A stretch of DNA of 64,000 bases from Dipteris shenzhenensis (lineage: Eukaryota > Polypodiophyta > Polypodiopsida > Gleicheniales), in the NCBI GenBank assembly GCA_047967505.1, contig CM106538.1; one strand, written 5' to 3'. Below the pieces are notes generated by a model that was not told the DNA's origin, did not search any database, and saw only the letters and a program-made list of their open reading frames with translations. Below, in pieces: positions 1 through 10,599 of the stretch (position 1 is the stretch's first letter; each line of letters begins with the position of its first letter). The position numbers and the translations under genes were made by a program.

Positions 1-540
1 TGTTTTGTAAACACCTCTGGTCACCTTATGATGTAGGCCATGTGTATGTTTTGCTCCATGGTACCTCCTGTAGACATTGTGTGCATGTACATGCAGGGGA
101 GATAACCATTGGAAGGTCTTTTTGTATTCCTTTTGTTTACCTTACACCCAAGGGAACCCTTGCTAGCATGAGAACCTAGCCATAGATTTATCCTTGACCA
201 CCATGAGATGGCATGAGAAACTATGAGACTAGATGTATCCTTGACATAGCCTGAGGCATTCCCTTGAGGGGGGGTTTGATGGGATATCTCAAGGTGTATG
301 CCTCAGGCACACCTTGGTTTCTATGTGTGAGTGCTAGAGGCACAGTTAGGTGGCCATAAGCACAGTTAGGTGGTGGAAGAGCCACATAGGATGATTGAGA
401 GAATCTAGGAGCAGATTGAGGAGATGATTGTGGAGCTCTAAAGTCATCAGTGATGTCAGTGAGCATGTATGAGGTACCTACTTAAGGACCTCCCTCTTCT
501 TCATTCTACAAGCAAGTAATGCAAGTATTCTGAGTTTGTG
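1..540. other. No gene recognised
   Basis: I see no coding region, repeat array or transposon end here. The ORF on the minus strand at 221-466 has no recognisable domain and low-complexity composition. If the CACTA element ending at 3378 is intact on its left side, this stretch may be inside it, because no left terminal repeat of that family is visible in the window. Confidence 0.5.
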
Positions 541-1225
541 TCCACTCTTTCCTTTCCTTTCAGTTTACCAACACTCTCTTTCCCTCTTCTCTATTTCCGC
601 ATAAGCTCATGCTTATGCTTCTCTCTTTCCCCCCTCTCTATTTCCCCCTTCTCTCATTCTCTATTTCCACATAAGCTTATGCTTATGCATGAGCTTATGC
701 AGAAATAGAGAATGAGAGAAGCATAAGCTCATGCTTATGCTTCTCTCATTCTCTATTTCCGCATAAGCTCATTCTCTGTTTCCGCATAAGCTCATGCTTA
801 TGCTTCTCTCTTTTCCCCTTCTCTATTTCCCCCTTCTCTCATTCTCTATTTCTGCATAAGCTCATTCTCTATTTCCACATAAGCTCATGCTTATGCTTCT
901 CTCATTCTCTATTTCTGCATAAGCTCATTCTCTATTTCTGCATAAGCTCATGCTTATGCTTCTCTCTTTCCCTCTTCTCTATTTCCCCCTCCTCTCATTC
1001 TCTATTTCCGCATAAGGTCATTCTCTAGCTTCTCTCTTTTCCCCTTCTCTATTTCCCCCTTCTCTCATTCTCTATTTCTGCATAAGCATAGGCATGAGCT
1101 TATTCTCTCGAACTCTTATTCTCTACTTCCCTCTTCTTCCTCTTCTCTTTCCTTTCCCTCTTCTTTCCTTTCCCTCTTCTTTCCCTCTTTCTTTTCCCTC
1201 TTCTTTCCTTTCCCTCTTCTTTCTT
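541..1225. repeat. CT-rich minisatellite with palindromic CATAAGCTCATGCTTATG units
   Basis: A field of loosely tandem units alternates pyrimidine-rich spacers (TTCTCTCATTCTCTATTTCC) with a short palindrome-like core (GCATAAGCTCATGCTTATGC). The core recurs many times between about 600 and 960. Beyond 1100 the sequence becomes a plain TTTCCCTCTTC tract. Units 650-682 and 687-719 are inverted relative to each other and form a hairpin. The field lies directly upstream of the Transposase_24 gene, so it may be the 5' untranslated or subterminal part of the CACTA element. Confidence 0.8.
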
Positions 1226-1292
1226 CTTGCCTATGCCTATGCTTATGTTTGTTTTTTTGTTTTTTGTTTTTGTGTTTGTGTCTATGTTAGAC

Positions 1293-2851
1293 ATGGGATC
1301 ACGTCACTCATCCGATGAGTACGGACAGCCTCGCAGGAGAAGAGCTCATGATCTTTATGCTCCAGAGGACTTTGATTCCTCTCAGGCGACTACCCTGAGG
1401 ACTACCCCTGGTCCGACTCCTCTCGGACCTAGCACTACGACTACCCCTGGTCTAACTCCTCTTCCACATAGCACTGCGACTACCCCTCGGGGAACTCCTT
1501 TGCTAGCCGTGCATGGCTTTGTTGGGAGTCCCGACGAGTTTTTAGCATAGATGAGCGATGAGGAGGCAACGAGATTCTTCTCTCTGCTATCTCAGAGGAC
1601 CTCAGAAATTCCCTCCCTTACACTGACGGGTGGACGTACTGCCCAGCCGTCCCCTCATGCCCCTTCGACTGCGGGGTCATCACCTGCGCATGTGTCTTGC
1701 AAGGGAAGGAAGAGTAGGACAGGCAGCTCATGTTGTGCTGACTCGGGAGATGTAGACAAGTCAGCACACTCATGCTCCTTTAGGTCTCCACTTGGTCTGG
1801 AGACACAGTATTAGTCAGGTCCCTTTCCCTCTCCTACTCCCACTACTACTCCTCGCTCTGGAAGCGCTCGCGCAGCTTCCACTCCTTCTGACTCTGCTAC
1901 CGTTAGTCCTCCTTACTCATTAGGGATCCTCTCCTATCAAATCACAGCTACCGGAGAGATAATAGAAGATAGAAAGGGCAAAGCAGTGAGGGCCGCCATG
2001 AGGAAGTTGATGAGTCATCACTTCAAGAGCGGCATAAATATCGATTGGCAGTATCAAGATGCCCAAAAGAAGTAGGCGGTCATCGATGAGTTAAAACAAA
2101 GATACCCTAATCCGCCAAATGTGGAGTTTAATGACGATTATATGCGAGAGCGCATGGGTTTGGTCTTGAAGCATCGTAGATCAACCTTGCATACTTCCAT
2201 CACAAAGGGGTTGGCTAAACCCAGCTGGGCAGACAAAGCTGATTGGAAGTACTTCAAGAAGAAACATAGGGACCATCCTGAATTGTTCGAGGGTCAGAAG
2301 AGGGCTGCGAAGAGATGGCTGGATGTCGTAGGTACTTTGCACTTTGGTGCAGGCGGATGGTATGCGTTCGAGGCAACCGTGGTAAGTCTACTTATTCTCA
2401 TTTAATGTATGGTTCTATTTGTTTTACTACATATTACATGCACTTTAGCTAACTCTAACTCTCGTAAATTGGATCCACAGCTCATCCATAGCAAGCTGCG
2501 ATGGGTCGTCTTCCTACAGATGCAGAGACGTGATGCACATTTTGGATAGGAACAAAGCCGTGGTTCATTAAGCAAGAGGCAATGGGAGCGACAGTCGATT
2601 GGGCTGAGGTGGCTGCTCGCATGGTATAAGTTTACTCCTACTTGTAATCTCACTTTTTAATTTAAGTTCCAATCTAATTTTCGATTTATATGGTTCACTC
2701 TTAGGGTCAAAGCTCAAGCGTCCCATCATCGGAGGCGAGCGATCAACAGGGCCAAGGATCAGACACAGGTGGCGAGGACGAGGGAGAAGACGCAGGTGTC
2801 GAGGACCAAGGAACAGGCCAACAAGACGAGGATGATTCGGATTCGTCGGAT
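1293..2851 (+). pseudogene. CACTA-associated Transposase_24 family protein, three exons, broken
   Basis: Exon 1 starts at ATG 1293 (MGSRHSSDEYGQ) and stays in one frame to the donor GTAAGT at about 2381. It carries Ser/Thr/Pro-rich low-complexity sequence, then the family core: AVIDELKQRYPNPPNVEF, a block RERMGLVLKHRR, GLAKPSWADKADWKYF, and LHFGAGGWYAF. Exon 2 (about 2481-2622) continues with GRLPTDAET and GATVDWAEVAARM. Exon 3 (about 2704-2851) is a short acidic Asp/Glu/Ser tail ending at TAG 2849-2851. In-frame stops at 1548, 1812, 2073 and (exon 2) 2531 show it is dead. The family is the accessory ORF of plant CACTA elements; its exact role in transposition is not settled. Exon borders are inferred from splice consensus. 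Confidence 0.75.
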
Positions 2852-3060
2852 GAGTAGTAGTGGTAGTAGCATTTTGTATATCTGCTTGTTTGATCAATTT
2901 TGTATCGCCCTTTCGAAAGGGTACTTTTGTTACAAACAATGTTGTATATGTCTGACATGTATATGCTTTTGTTGCTCATCATTTCACAAGAGCGATTTTG
3001 TATCACCCTTTTCGCAAGGGAAATTTTGTTATAAAAAAACTTTGTTTTGTAATTACAAAA

Positions 3061-3129
3061 AAAAAAAGGATTAGTGGAGCTAAACAGGGCCAAAAGGAAG
3101 CCCTGTTTAGCCCCACTAACCCTTTTTTT
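3061..3129. repeat. 30-bp-arm hairpin inside the CACTA element
   Basis: Left arm 3061-3090 and right arm 3100-3129 are inverted complements with two mismatches, around a 9-nt loop (CAAAAGGAA). The arms begin with seven A and end with seven T, and contain GCTAAACAGGGC and its complement. It lies between the end of the transposase-like gene and the palindrome array. It may act as a transcript end or be a small foldback insertion; the sequence does not decide. Confidence 0.8.
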
Positions 3130-3143
3130 AACTTCTGTTAATT

Positions 3144-3262
3144 GTCGCTATATAGCGACGTTTACCAGTGTCGCTATATAGCGACGATTAACAGTGTCAC
3201 TATAAAGCCACGTTTCCAGTGTCGCTATATAGCGACGTTTGCCAGTGTCGCTATATAGCGAC
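3144..3262. repeat. CACTA subterminal array of GTCGCTATATAGCGAC palindromes
   Basis: Five units at 3144, 3170, 3196, 3221 and 3247 are spaced 25-26 bp apart. Each is the self-complementary 16-mer GTCGCTATATAGCGAC or a close variant (the third is GTCACTATAAAGCCAC). Spacers read GTTTACCA or GTTTCCA. In En/Spm-type elements subterminal repeats are binding sites for the element's DNA-binding protein; that role here is inferred. The same palindrome flanks the second CACTA element at 22.96-26.34 kb. Confidence 0.85.
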
Positions 3263-3354
3263 GGTCCTTTTTTGATACTTTTAGCGACACTTATAGCGAC
3301 GTTTGCGCCCGTGAAAAAAAAAAATTATTGTAAAAAGCGTCGGTATTTTTGTCA

Positions 3355-3378
3355 GAAAATGGCCTATGCCTTGTAGTG
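3355..3378. repeat. CACTA right terminal inverted repeat
   Basis: The element ends ...GGCCTATGCCTTGTAGTG at 3378. Its reverse complement CACTACAAGGCATAGGCC is the start of the fragment at 14184, and the two agree for about 70 bp inward. Homology with duplicated copy B begins directly after the terminus (3379, ATTCAAGTGG). Confidence 0.8.
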
Positions 3379-3893
3379 ATTCAAGTGGCTAGTCCCTAAT
3401 TGAGAAATTTCAAGAGCCACGTAAACGATCCCTTGAAACTCTGATTGCCTTGAAATCGGAGCTCTCACTATGCAAGTCTGAAACGTTCGAACACTGGACG
3501 CTCGGTGATTTTTCTTGATTATCCACGGTTACGTCGCCTCGTGGGAACCTTGAGGTGACCTTCGTCGACTTTGAACTCACAAGCGATCCTATGAATACAC
3601 CACGATTGACTAAGAAACGAGTCACGAGCTCCAGCTAGAGGAAAATGAGGCGAGAGACGGTGACTCCCTCAGTTCTCGCAATTCAACGGCGAGAAAAATG
3701 ACGATGATGAGATCCAAATTGTTTCAACGAGTGGCTTCTACAACGATACAAATTGTTTCAACGAGCGGCTTCTACAACGATACAAATTGTTTCAACGAAA
3801 GATTCAAGTAACCAAAACATGAGCATATGTAATTTGAATTTGACTCATCACACCGATTGAACTGCATGGCAGCAGCGAGAAATCCACATAAAA

Positions 3894-3901
3894 TGACGTC
3901 A
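3894..3901. promoter_or_regulatory. TGACGTCA bZIP-type site upstream of peptide gene copy A
   Basis: A perfect TGACGTCA palindrome lies about 105 bp upstream of the TATA-like sequence. At the matching place copy B has TGACGTCG (32568-32575). A TGACTCATCA element precedes it in A and B. TGACGTCA is the classic plant TGA/bZIP core; function here is inferred. Confidence 0.4.
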
Positions 3902-4003
3902 TTTGCCTTGCTGCCGTTTGCCTCCTTGCTTTGAAAACCTGTCCCTTCTTGCAAGCTTTTGACCTGTAGCCAACCTCGCAACCCAACCTGCTCACGAGAA
4001 GGT

Positions 4004-4012
4004 TACAAATAA
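4004..4012 (+). promoter_or_regulatory. TATA-like TACAAATAA of peptide gene copy A
   Basis: TACAAATAACCTCT is conserved at the same place in all three peptide gene copies (4004, 28313, 32678) while surrounding sequence has drifted, most clearly in copy C. It lies about 240-300 bp upstream of the ATG, giving a pyrimidine-rich 5' leader. Confidence 0.45.
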
Positions 4013-4306
4013 CCTCTTTGTCTCATGATCGCCATAGTCAGAAACTAGCTCTGCTTCCATCCTAATCCTGCTTCTTGATTCTGTCCTCCTGCTTCTGATT
4101 TTCGTTCCTCATACAACCTTACCTTGTCGTGGGGATTACCTCTACCTCTTCCACTCAATCTTTATTAAGTTCATAGCTGCTACCATCTGTAATCGTCTTT
4201 CGGCACAAAGCATTTTGATGTCATAATTCTGTGCCGAGGAGCAACCAAGGGCGGACGTAGATCAGTGTGCATTGGTGTAGGAGCTAGTGTAGCCTCGTTA
4301 AGGTTG

Positions 4307-4474
4307 ATGTCTTCAAGCAACAAGCCGCCTTTGTGCGGGCCTTTATGCCTTCTTTTAATCATAGGAATATTATTAGTGCTCCCAGTTGAGTCCCGCAGAA
4401 TACAATCATCTCCTTACCACCGTTTTCGAACCCGCCAGAGACAGGAGGGATAGATGCCCCAAATCCTCCCCATC
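4307..4474 (+). pseudogene. Small secreted SGP-type peptide precursor, copy A, truncated
   Basis: From ATG 4307 the frame reads MSSSNKPPLCGPLCLLLIIG, a signal peptide ending near LPVES, then a basic stretch (RRIQSSPYHRFRTRQRQEG). A TAC-to-TAG change relative to copy B stops it at 4451-4453 after 48 residues. Soon after, at 4471-4474, a deletion joins the gene to sequence that in copy B lies 2.2 kb further downstream. The whole C-terminus with the SGPNPGGN motif is therefore missing. The upstream promoter region is retained and is nearly identical to copy B. The gene cannot make the predicted mature peptide. Confidence 0.8.
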
Positions 4475-4771
4475 ATGAAATAAATAGAGAGAAAATTTAA
4501 AGGAACTAATTAGAAAAAAATATGAAAAAATTTGAAAATTTTATGAAATACTTAAGAGGAAAAAAGGAAAGTTAAGAAAATTAAGGAAAAACTAAGGAAA
4601 ACTTAATTAAAAATCAGAGAGAGAGAGAGCGAGAGAGAGAGAGAGTTAAATTAGGGAGAAATTAAGAGGAGAACAAGGGAGTTTGAGGGAAAAGAAATTA
4701 GGAAAATTAAGGGGGGTTGTCGAGGGGAGCTCTAATAAACAAGTGGTAAAACCAATGGAGGAAGGGATAGT

Positions 4772-4805
<34 letters not shown>

Positions 4806-5590
4806 CCACCTTTGTCCCCGTAGGATATAACACACTAGGTGAGACAGTAAGTCATCACCTAGTGTGATAACCTACTGTCTACCCGAAGAGAATAAGAAGT
4901 ATTAAGAAGTGCAATTTAAAGTAATGGAAATGGAAGAGAAGTACTTGAGTGAGGTAGGTGAATAGTATGGAAGCAAAGAGGAAAACCAAGTTAGATCAGG
5001 GAGTTAAAAAGCCAAATAATGGCCTTGATGACTTAAAGGTCCTATGTGCAACCATCCAAAGTTATAGGGGAAAGCATGTGTGTGTAGTAGACATTTACAA
5101 CACCCCTTTCCATAGTGAAGAGTAGACAAATTTGGAGTAGGAAAGAGAAATGTTTAATAGATAAACTTTGCAATAAACATCACAAAAAGTGAAGTAGCAT
5201 AATTAAAGGATGAACATTTTTTTCTAAAATAGAAAATGTGAGCAGTGAAGCTTAGATAAGTCATTGGAAGCATCACTTTTATTGAAGAGGGGAGTCTGCC
5301 TACCTACCACCATCCAACAAGAAAAATGATAAGAGCCATATTTTAACTTAGTTGAGAAGACAAGTGTCATAGACACCCCTCCCTTATTATCGAGATCACA
5401 ATAATATCGAGATCACAATAAAAAATAGTTGCACACGCTTAAGACTTATAAAGCAAATTTTTGATATTGCACTTTTGAGTGTAATAAAAAGTTGGGGTGT
5501 AGATAGTAGGTAGAAAGGATTAATGTATGTAGGTGTCAGAGGTGCAGAAGGGGAGAATTTGATAGGGTAAATTTATGCAACATTTTCGAA
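4475..5590. other. AT- and purine-rich non-coding DNA with microsatellites
   Basis: No gene. It holds a (GA)n tract (4616-4646), a (GT)15 tract (4774-4803) and an inverted repeat CACACTAGGTGA / TCACCTAGTGTG (about 4830-4865) that is conserved in copy B. Near 5392-5416 a short unit (ATCGAGATCACAATA) is duplicated here but single in copy B. Confidence 0.7.
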
Positions 5591-5599
5591 AGAATTTGT

Positions 5600-6960
5600 A
5601 AAAAAGTTGGAAGTTGCAAAGTTCTTAATATGTGTAAGATACATGTGCTTGCAAAGTTTCTCGTAATTTTTTTTGTGCACCATGCGAAAGTGCTCCAAAA
5701 AATATGCATTGTTGTACTTATACCATCATGTGTATGTGTGTATAGTACTTTGCAAAGGTCTTAATATGTGTAAGATACATGTGCTTGCAAAGTTTTGGGT
5801 GATTCAAATATCATTTGGGAGGTAAGGCATGCATAATTTCTAGTTTTTTTAATCATGCACAGTGCTTAAGTACTCCAAAAAATTTGTGTTACTACATTTC
5901 TACCATCATGTGCTTGTGTGTGATGGGTACAATAATTTGTACTAACCTTAATATGAGTAATTTCCATGAGCTCATAAATTTTATCATTTTTGTGGTAAGA
6001 TATATGTATTTCTGTGTTTTTTTATCATGCACCATGCTTAAGTCCTCTAAAAAATATGCAATATTGTTGTACTTCTACCATCATGTGTATATATCCGATG
6101 GATACTATACTTTGCAAAGGTCTTAATATGAGTAAGATTCATGTTCTTACAGAGTTTAGTATGATTAAGATCTCGTTTGTAAGGTAATATATGCATCCTT
6201 TCTAGTTTTTTAATCATGCACCATGCGCAAGTGCTCCAAAAATTTGGTGTTGTTGTAGTTCTACCATCACATGTATGTGCCTAATGGAAAAGATAATTTG
6301 CACTGACCTTAATATGAGTAATATCCATGATCTCATTTTTTTTTTGGTTATTCAGATATCATTTATATGGTAAGATATGCACATTTCCATGTTTTTTAAT
6401 CATGCACCATGCATAAGTGCTTCAAAAAATATGAATTGTTGTACTTCTACCATCATGTGTATGTGTCTAATGGGTACCATAATTTGTAGAGGTCTCAATA
6501 TGAGTACTATCCATGTACTTCCAAAGTCTATTGTGATTTGGATATCATTTTTTAGGTAAGACATGCATAGTTTCTACTTTTTTTATCATTCACCAAGTGT
6601 AAGTACTCTAAAAAACATGCATTGTCGTGCATCTACCATCATGTGTATATGTATAATGGGAACAATTATTTGTAGAGGTTTTAATATGTGTAATATCCAT
6701 GTGCTCATAAAGTTTAATGTGATTCAGATATTATTTATGAGGTAAGAGATGCATAGTTTCTAGTTTTTAAATCATGTACGATGCACAAGTGCTCAAAAAA
6801 ATGTGTGTCATTATACTTCTGCCATCATGTGTATGTATCCAATGGGTACAATCCTCGTACGATACTATATACTGGCCTTAATATAAATAAGATCCATGAG
6901 ATTGAAATTTTTTGTGTGATTTGGATATCATTTGTATCATAAAATATGCATATTGGGTCA
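5600..6960. repeat. Tandem array of about 187-bp units (copy A)
   Basis: About seven imperfect units, marked by recurring CTTAATATGAGTAA, AATCATGCACCATGC, AAGTGCTCCAAAAAATATG and TACCATCATGTGTATGTG. Start-to-start spacings of the CTTAATATG marker are about 133, 189, 172, 188, 187, 185 and 197 bp. AT-rich, with no believable coding content; short ORFs in it repeat the same residues because the DNA repeats. The same family occurs at 36541-37880, 47640-47962 and, strongly decayed, near 30930-31510. Confidence 0.85.
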
Positions 6961-6999
6961 TTGGTTGCTTGGGTGTAGCCATTTTTGGTGAGATTTAGG

Positions 7000-7830
7000 G
7001 AATTTGTTGGATATATGTATCTTGCATGACCCATAACTTATGCTCAACGGAATTTGACAAACTTTTCTCCAAGTTGTAGTACACATTCCAAACTTGAACA
7101 TGAAACCAAAAAATTTTGGAATAACAATTTAAAATGAGACCGTTAAAGCATTACCAATGCTCTGTTGCATGTGAATCATGCATCGTGAAGACTACGGGAT
7201 ATAGCAATTTATTTAAGAACATCAAAATTTTGTTATGTATATATATGCAACCAAGTAATCATTCAAAAGTATTAGGCATGGATTAATGGGCCTCCAATGT
7301 TGTGCTAAAGTGATGCACACCTATTTTGAGGGCACGCTCCATAACATTTTTTTTAATTTGTTGAAAATCATAACAAATTGAAATTTTCGAATCTAACTAG
7401 TGAAACTACTGCATGGTGGTCTTAAAACATTGATAGTTATTGGTATTGGTATTTAGATTCACCCTAAAATGGAAGAAGTTGAAAATGTGTAATTTGTGCA
7501 TGTGCAAAGATCTTTTAATAAATCCAACACTATTTATAATTTTAAATTATTTATTTTTCCATGCACTTGCTTGCTATATGGCTCATAAGCATGCCAAAGG
7601 TCATTGCATTTCATAATACATAGCATCAAACCCGATAGCATGCCCTTTGGGAGCCCTTTGGACTATTTGTGTTTTGAAGCATTTGAGGCCACATTGCTTT
7701 TGTTTGGGATATTATCCAATTCTATTGATGTGTATTGTCGGAGGGATGAAACCGATGGCTGAAAATTTTGCTACTCCCACAAATTTCAAATTTTCATACC
7801 TCCCCTATGCAGATTAAGTACCTACAACCT
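7000..7830. other. AT-rich non-coding DNA, duplicated in copy B
   Basis: No gene seen. It matches 37900-38800. Relative to copy B it lacks about 43 bp after position 7270 (copy B: CACTACATGAGCTTC onward). Confidence 0.6.
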
Positions 7831-8012
7831 ACCCCTGCCGTGCAACTCGCACGAGCCTCAATGTGACCTTGTGCCATCTTTGGTTTGGCATTGTCATGTT
7901 TTGGGTAAGTTGTCTTCTATTCTTTGCTTGCCTCACAAGCTAGCTTCTCTCTATTTTGGTTTGGCATTGTCATCTTTCATTGATCATTTCCTTGGCACCG
8001 TGTAGCTCACCA

Positions 8013-8290
8013 TGGCTTACAAGAGAAGAAGACAGAGGCACTGATATAGGAAAGATGAAAAGCTTAGTCAAGGCACAAGGACAGATTGCGGGTCGAGGAA
8101 AGAAACGGCACAGTATCAAAACAACAACGGAAGACAAGTTTTGCAACACTTGCAAAGGGAGAAACAACGAGAAGAAATAAGACTCCTTACAGCGTAGCAA
8201 CAGGAAGCGGTTATAGATGCATGCATTCAATCATTGACATTAGAGCAAAGAACACAAGTTGTGAAGCAATAGCCATTCAGGTGAATACCA
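8013..8290 (+). pseudogene. Decayed ORF of unknown function, Arg/Gln/Glu-rich (copy A)
   Basis: In one frame the sequence reads MAYKRRRQRH, stop, then a charged helix-prone stretch with QVLQHLQREKQREEIRLLTA, stop, QQEAVIDACIQSLTLEQR and TQVVKQ, stop. The internal stop before QQEAV is a Gln codon in copy B (38991-39249), so copy B is slightly less decayed. The composition suggests a coiled coil or the N-terminal part of a transposon protein, but I do not recognise the family. Low confidence that this was ever a gene. Confidence 0.3.
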
Positions 8291-8299
8291 ATCTCGACT

Positions 8300-8904
8300 C
8301 TTCATAAGCTTTTTCTCGCACCCTAAATTTTGTAGAGTGACAACCCTACCAATACGTCGGGAGATGCACGTAGAGCGGAAGCAATGCCCAATCATCCCGA
8401 TCCGAGCAGTCAACAAAATGTAAGAAAAGGAGAGACAACCTAAGTGCAAAAGTCATTACAATAGTGATGATGTTTTGGCATTTATCTAAATAACAAGGAC
8501 ATCTATAGAAAGTAGATGGGATGCAAGATGCTTGACGAGCACATCATACACATGCTTGATACAATGTAGGTCAGTGATTGCCTAAACCATCCTGGTGGTT
8601 GTTTGTGATTGAGCTTTGGGATAGTTTACTTGTTTCATTTCTTGATACAACACAAGTCAATGGTTGCATGTATGTACGTTGCTCTACTAAAGAAGAGGCT
8701 CATACAAATGACAAGGTATAGCAACCTATCAAACCTGTGTGCTCAACTTTCATGAGTTGAAGGTCGTCTATTGTTTGCATGGATAAACATCCATCGGCAT
8801 AGGATGTAGCATCTATCATAGGCTCATAAAGAAGGAGCTGACAGTGTAAAGGCCTAGAAGCCTAAAATATCACTAAGATAGCATAAGATATCCCTAAAGC
8901 ATTT
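8300..8904. other. Non-coding tail of duplication copy A
   Basis: No gene recognised. The sequence matches 39260-39644 and then, after the TGC junction at 8665-8667, 40891-41127. Confidence 0.6.
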
Positions 8905-9374
8905 CAAAGAGGTTTAAATCCATCAGGTCCGCGCATGACAACTGCTCTACTGTCATGTGGCTATAGCTACCTGATGCCTTATATTGGGGCATGCTGCAAG
9001 ATTGTAAGGCCTCTGCTAGGCCTGCCCATGGAGTGGAACAAGTGCCAGTGGCAAAGGATGTTGTCTCTTGAGGGGTGGTGGAGACTGAGACATAGGGCAT
9101 AGTGGGGGTGGTCGGCATAGCTTCGCCTCTTGTATGGCTCTTGTATGGAGACCTATTTCAATTGTCTCATCGCCCTGAAGATCTTCAATGAGAATAGGCT
9201 CCACTTGAACCTATTTGCCCTTGCCTTGAGGATCCGCTCACTGGAGATGCAGTTGTTGATGCATGAACTCGTGCAACTGGCAGTCCTCATATTGAGCAAG
9301 CAACTGACTTGTGTTCGGTTGCATATAAATTACCGGAGTGACACTGGGCATTGTCCTTGCTCTCTTGGGCTTCA

Positions 9375-10262
9375 CCTCTGTTTCTTCTTGCTCGGTCTGT
9401 ACTGGGCCGGTGGTGGATTCTCTGCTAGGCCGAAGTTGACTGGCAGATGCTGACTCTTTAAGTAATAGAGGACCGACATGTATAGCATGGGATTGCCGAT
9501 AATATCCTCATGGGTGCTGAGATCGTCTCGCATTTGGCTGCAGAAGTAGTCAGCCCAGTTTGTCTCTTGGAACTCCACCATTCGCAGCAAGATATTGGGG
9601 ACAATGGACTGATGATGGTATGTGTGCTTAACTTGAGTGAGCCATTGCAAGGCTCTTGTTGGTTGCTCCACTTTGGGCTTGTGGATGGCCATGAATTGGA
9701 GGTGGCCCTTGCACTTGTGGCAGTCATAGTGACAGACCGTTTTGAGGGCATCAAGCATTTTCTTCTTGTTGGAGTGTTTCTCCCTTACCACTAGCAAGTT
9801 GAAGGCTACCCACACCATGTCCTAATTGATTTGGTAGTGGTGGGGGTTGCTTGCTGCATCTTGCAAGATGCCAATGTTGGTGTTGCTGTTGTATGCCTTG
9901 AGGAATTTTGCTAGTGTCATGTTGAGGTGGCATGGGAGACGGGCGGCTATTATGCCCAAGCCTGCAAAGTTGAGTGACTCCACCACTGCTAGGTCCTGGA
10001 AAGTTGTGTATGCTGCCTCTGCTGTATGGTAGTGGAGGGTGTAGTCGTAGCCCTCGTATGCAAAGCGCAAGTGTATCACATAAGCATTTAGTTCTTAGAG
10101 CCATGCTGCTTCTCCAAGTGGCGGGTGTTTGGAAGCGTACGACCTTGTACTCGGCTTGCGATTGGCACTGGGGTGCGCTTTCATGTCCTCGAGCGAGGTG
10201 TGCCTGCCATAGTTGGATCTTCTTGAGTGGCCTGCCTGGTGGAAGTTTCTCCACCTTGTAAG
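9375..10262 (-). pseudogene. Unrecognised decayed ORF, about 300 codons
   Basis: On the minus strand one frame runs from about 10262 to 9372 with only two stops (10095-10097 and 9822-9824). Readable parts include HPPLGEAAWL, ELNAYVIHLRFAYEGYDYTL, FQDLAVVESLNFAGLG, a Cys/His-containing stretch (CHYDCHKCKGHLQF) and a basic end (YRPSKKKQR). The length of nearly open frame argues for former coding capacity. I do not recognise the family; a transposon-encoded protein is the likeliest guess given the surroundings. The overlapping 193-residue ORF at 9751-10332 is in another frame and is Pro/Ser/Gln-rich in a way typical of a shadow frame. Confidence 0.4.
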
Positions 10263-10599
10263 TCTTCCAAGGGTATCTAGGCCAACATGTGGATTGTGGC
10301 AGACGGAGTGCTTTGGGAGTCTGATGGGCCAATGGCCTCTAGGTTAGGGTGAGGGTGGAGTCCGAGGTCTGTTTCGAACTCAAAGAAATTGTGCTCAATC
10401 ACCATCAAAAATAGTGATGGAACTGAGTGATGAGGGAATCGGTGGAGGAGGAGGAGCAGGAGGACATAAACTTGATGTTTACATTGTAGTGGAAGGGGGT
10501 AGGAAATTGTCAGATTTCTGGGCAAATTTTGCAAGAGTTCTAGGGCAACTACTATGGCAATGACCTAGAGGGGTAAGCCTGCTTATATAGATTTCCTAT

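Larger units (their letters stand above)
1..3378 (+). mobile_element. CACTA (En/Spm) DNA transposon, right part; left end outside window
   Basis: The right terminus is the inverted form of CACTACAAGGCATAGGCC, ending in TTGTAGTG at 3371-3378. Inside it lie an array of 16-bp palindromes (3144-3262) and a gene of the Transposase_24 family on the plus strand (1293-2851). This arrangement of CACTA terminus, subterminal repeat and accessory ORF is standard for plant En/Spm elements. The matching left terminus is not found between 1 and 1293, so the true left boundary is unknown; it may lie outside the window or be lost. The element is defective: its gene has several in-frame stops. Confidence 0.8.
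3379..8904. repeat. Segmental duplication, copy A (5.5 kb, with two deletions)
   Basis: This block is closely similar along its whole length to 32070-41127. Two stretches present in copy B are missing: 2,221 bp at the junction 4471-4474 (shared CATC) and 1,246 bp at 8665-8667 (shared TGC). The arithmetic fits: copy B is about 3.5 kb longer. The left edge coincides with the CACTA end; on the right, similarity stops after AGCATTT at 8904. Contents in order: peptide gene remnant, AT-rich DNA with microsatellites, the 187-bp array, and a decayed ORF. Confidence 0.9.

Noticed and set aside
3410-3981. Minus-strand ORFs upstream of peptide gene A, repeated at 32101-32655
   Set aside because: They recur only because the DNA is duplicated; they lie over the promoter and have no domain or signal.
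5815-6745. Repeated Cys-containing ORFs in the 187-bp array, resembling a small secreted protein family
   Set aside because: They follow the repeat period, most units are interrupted, and no signal peptide or splice structure supports expression.
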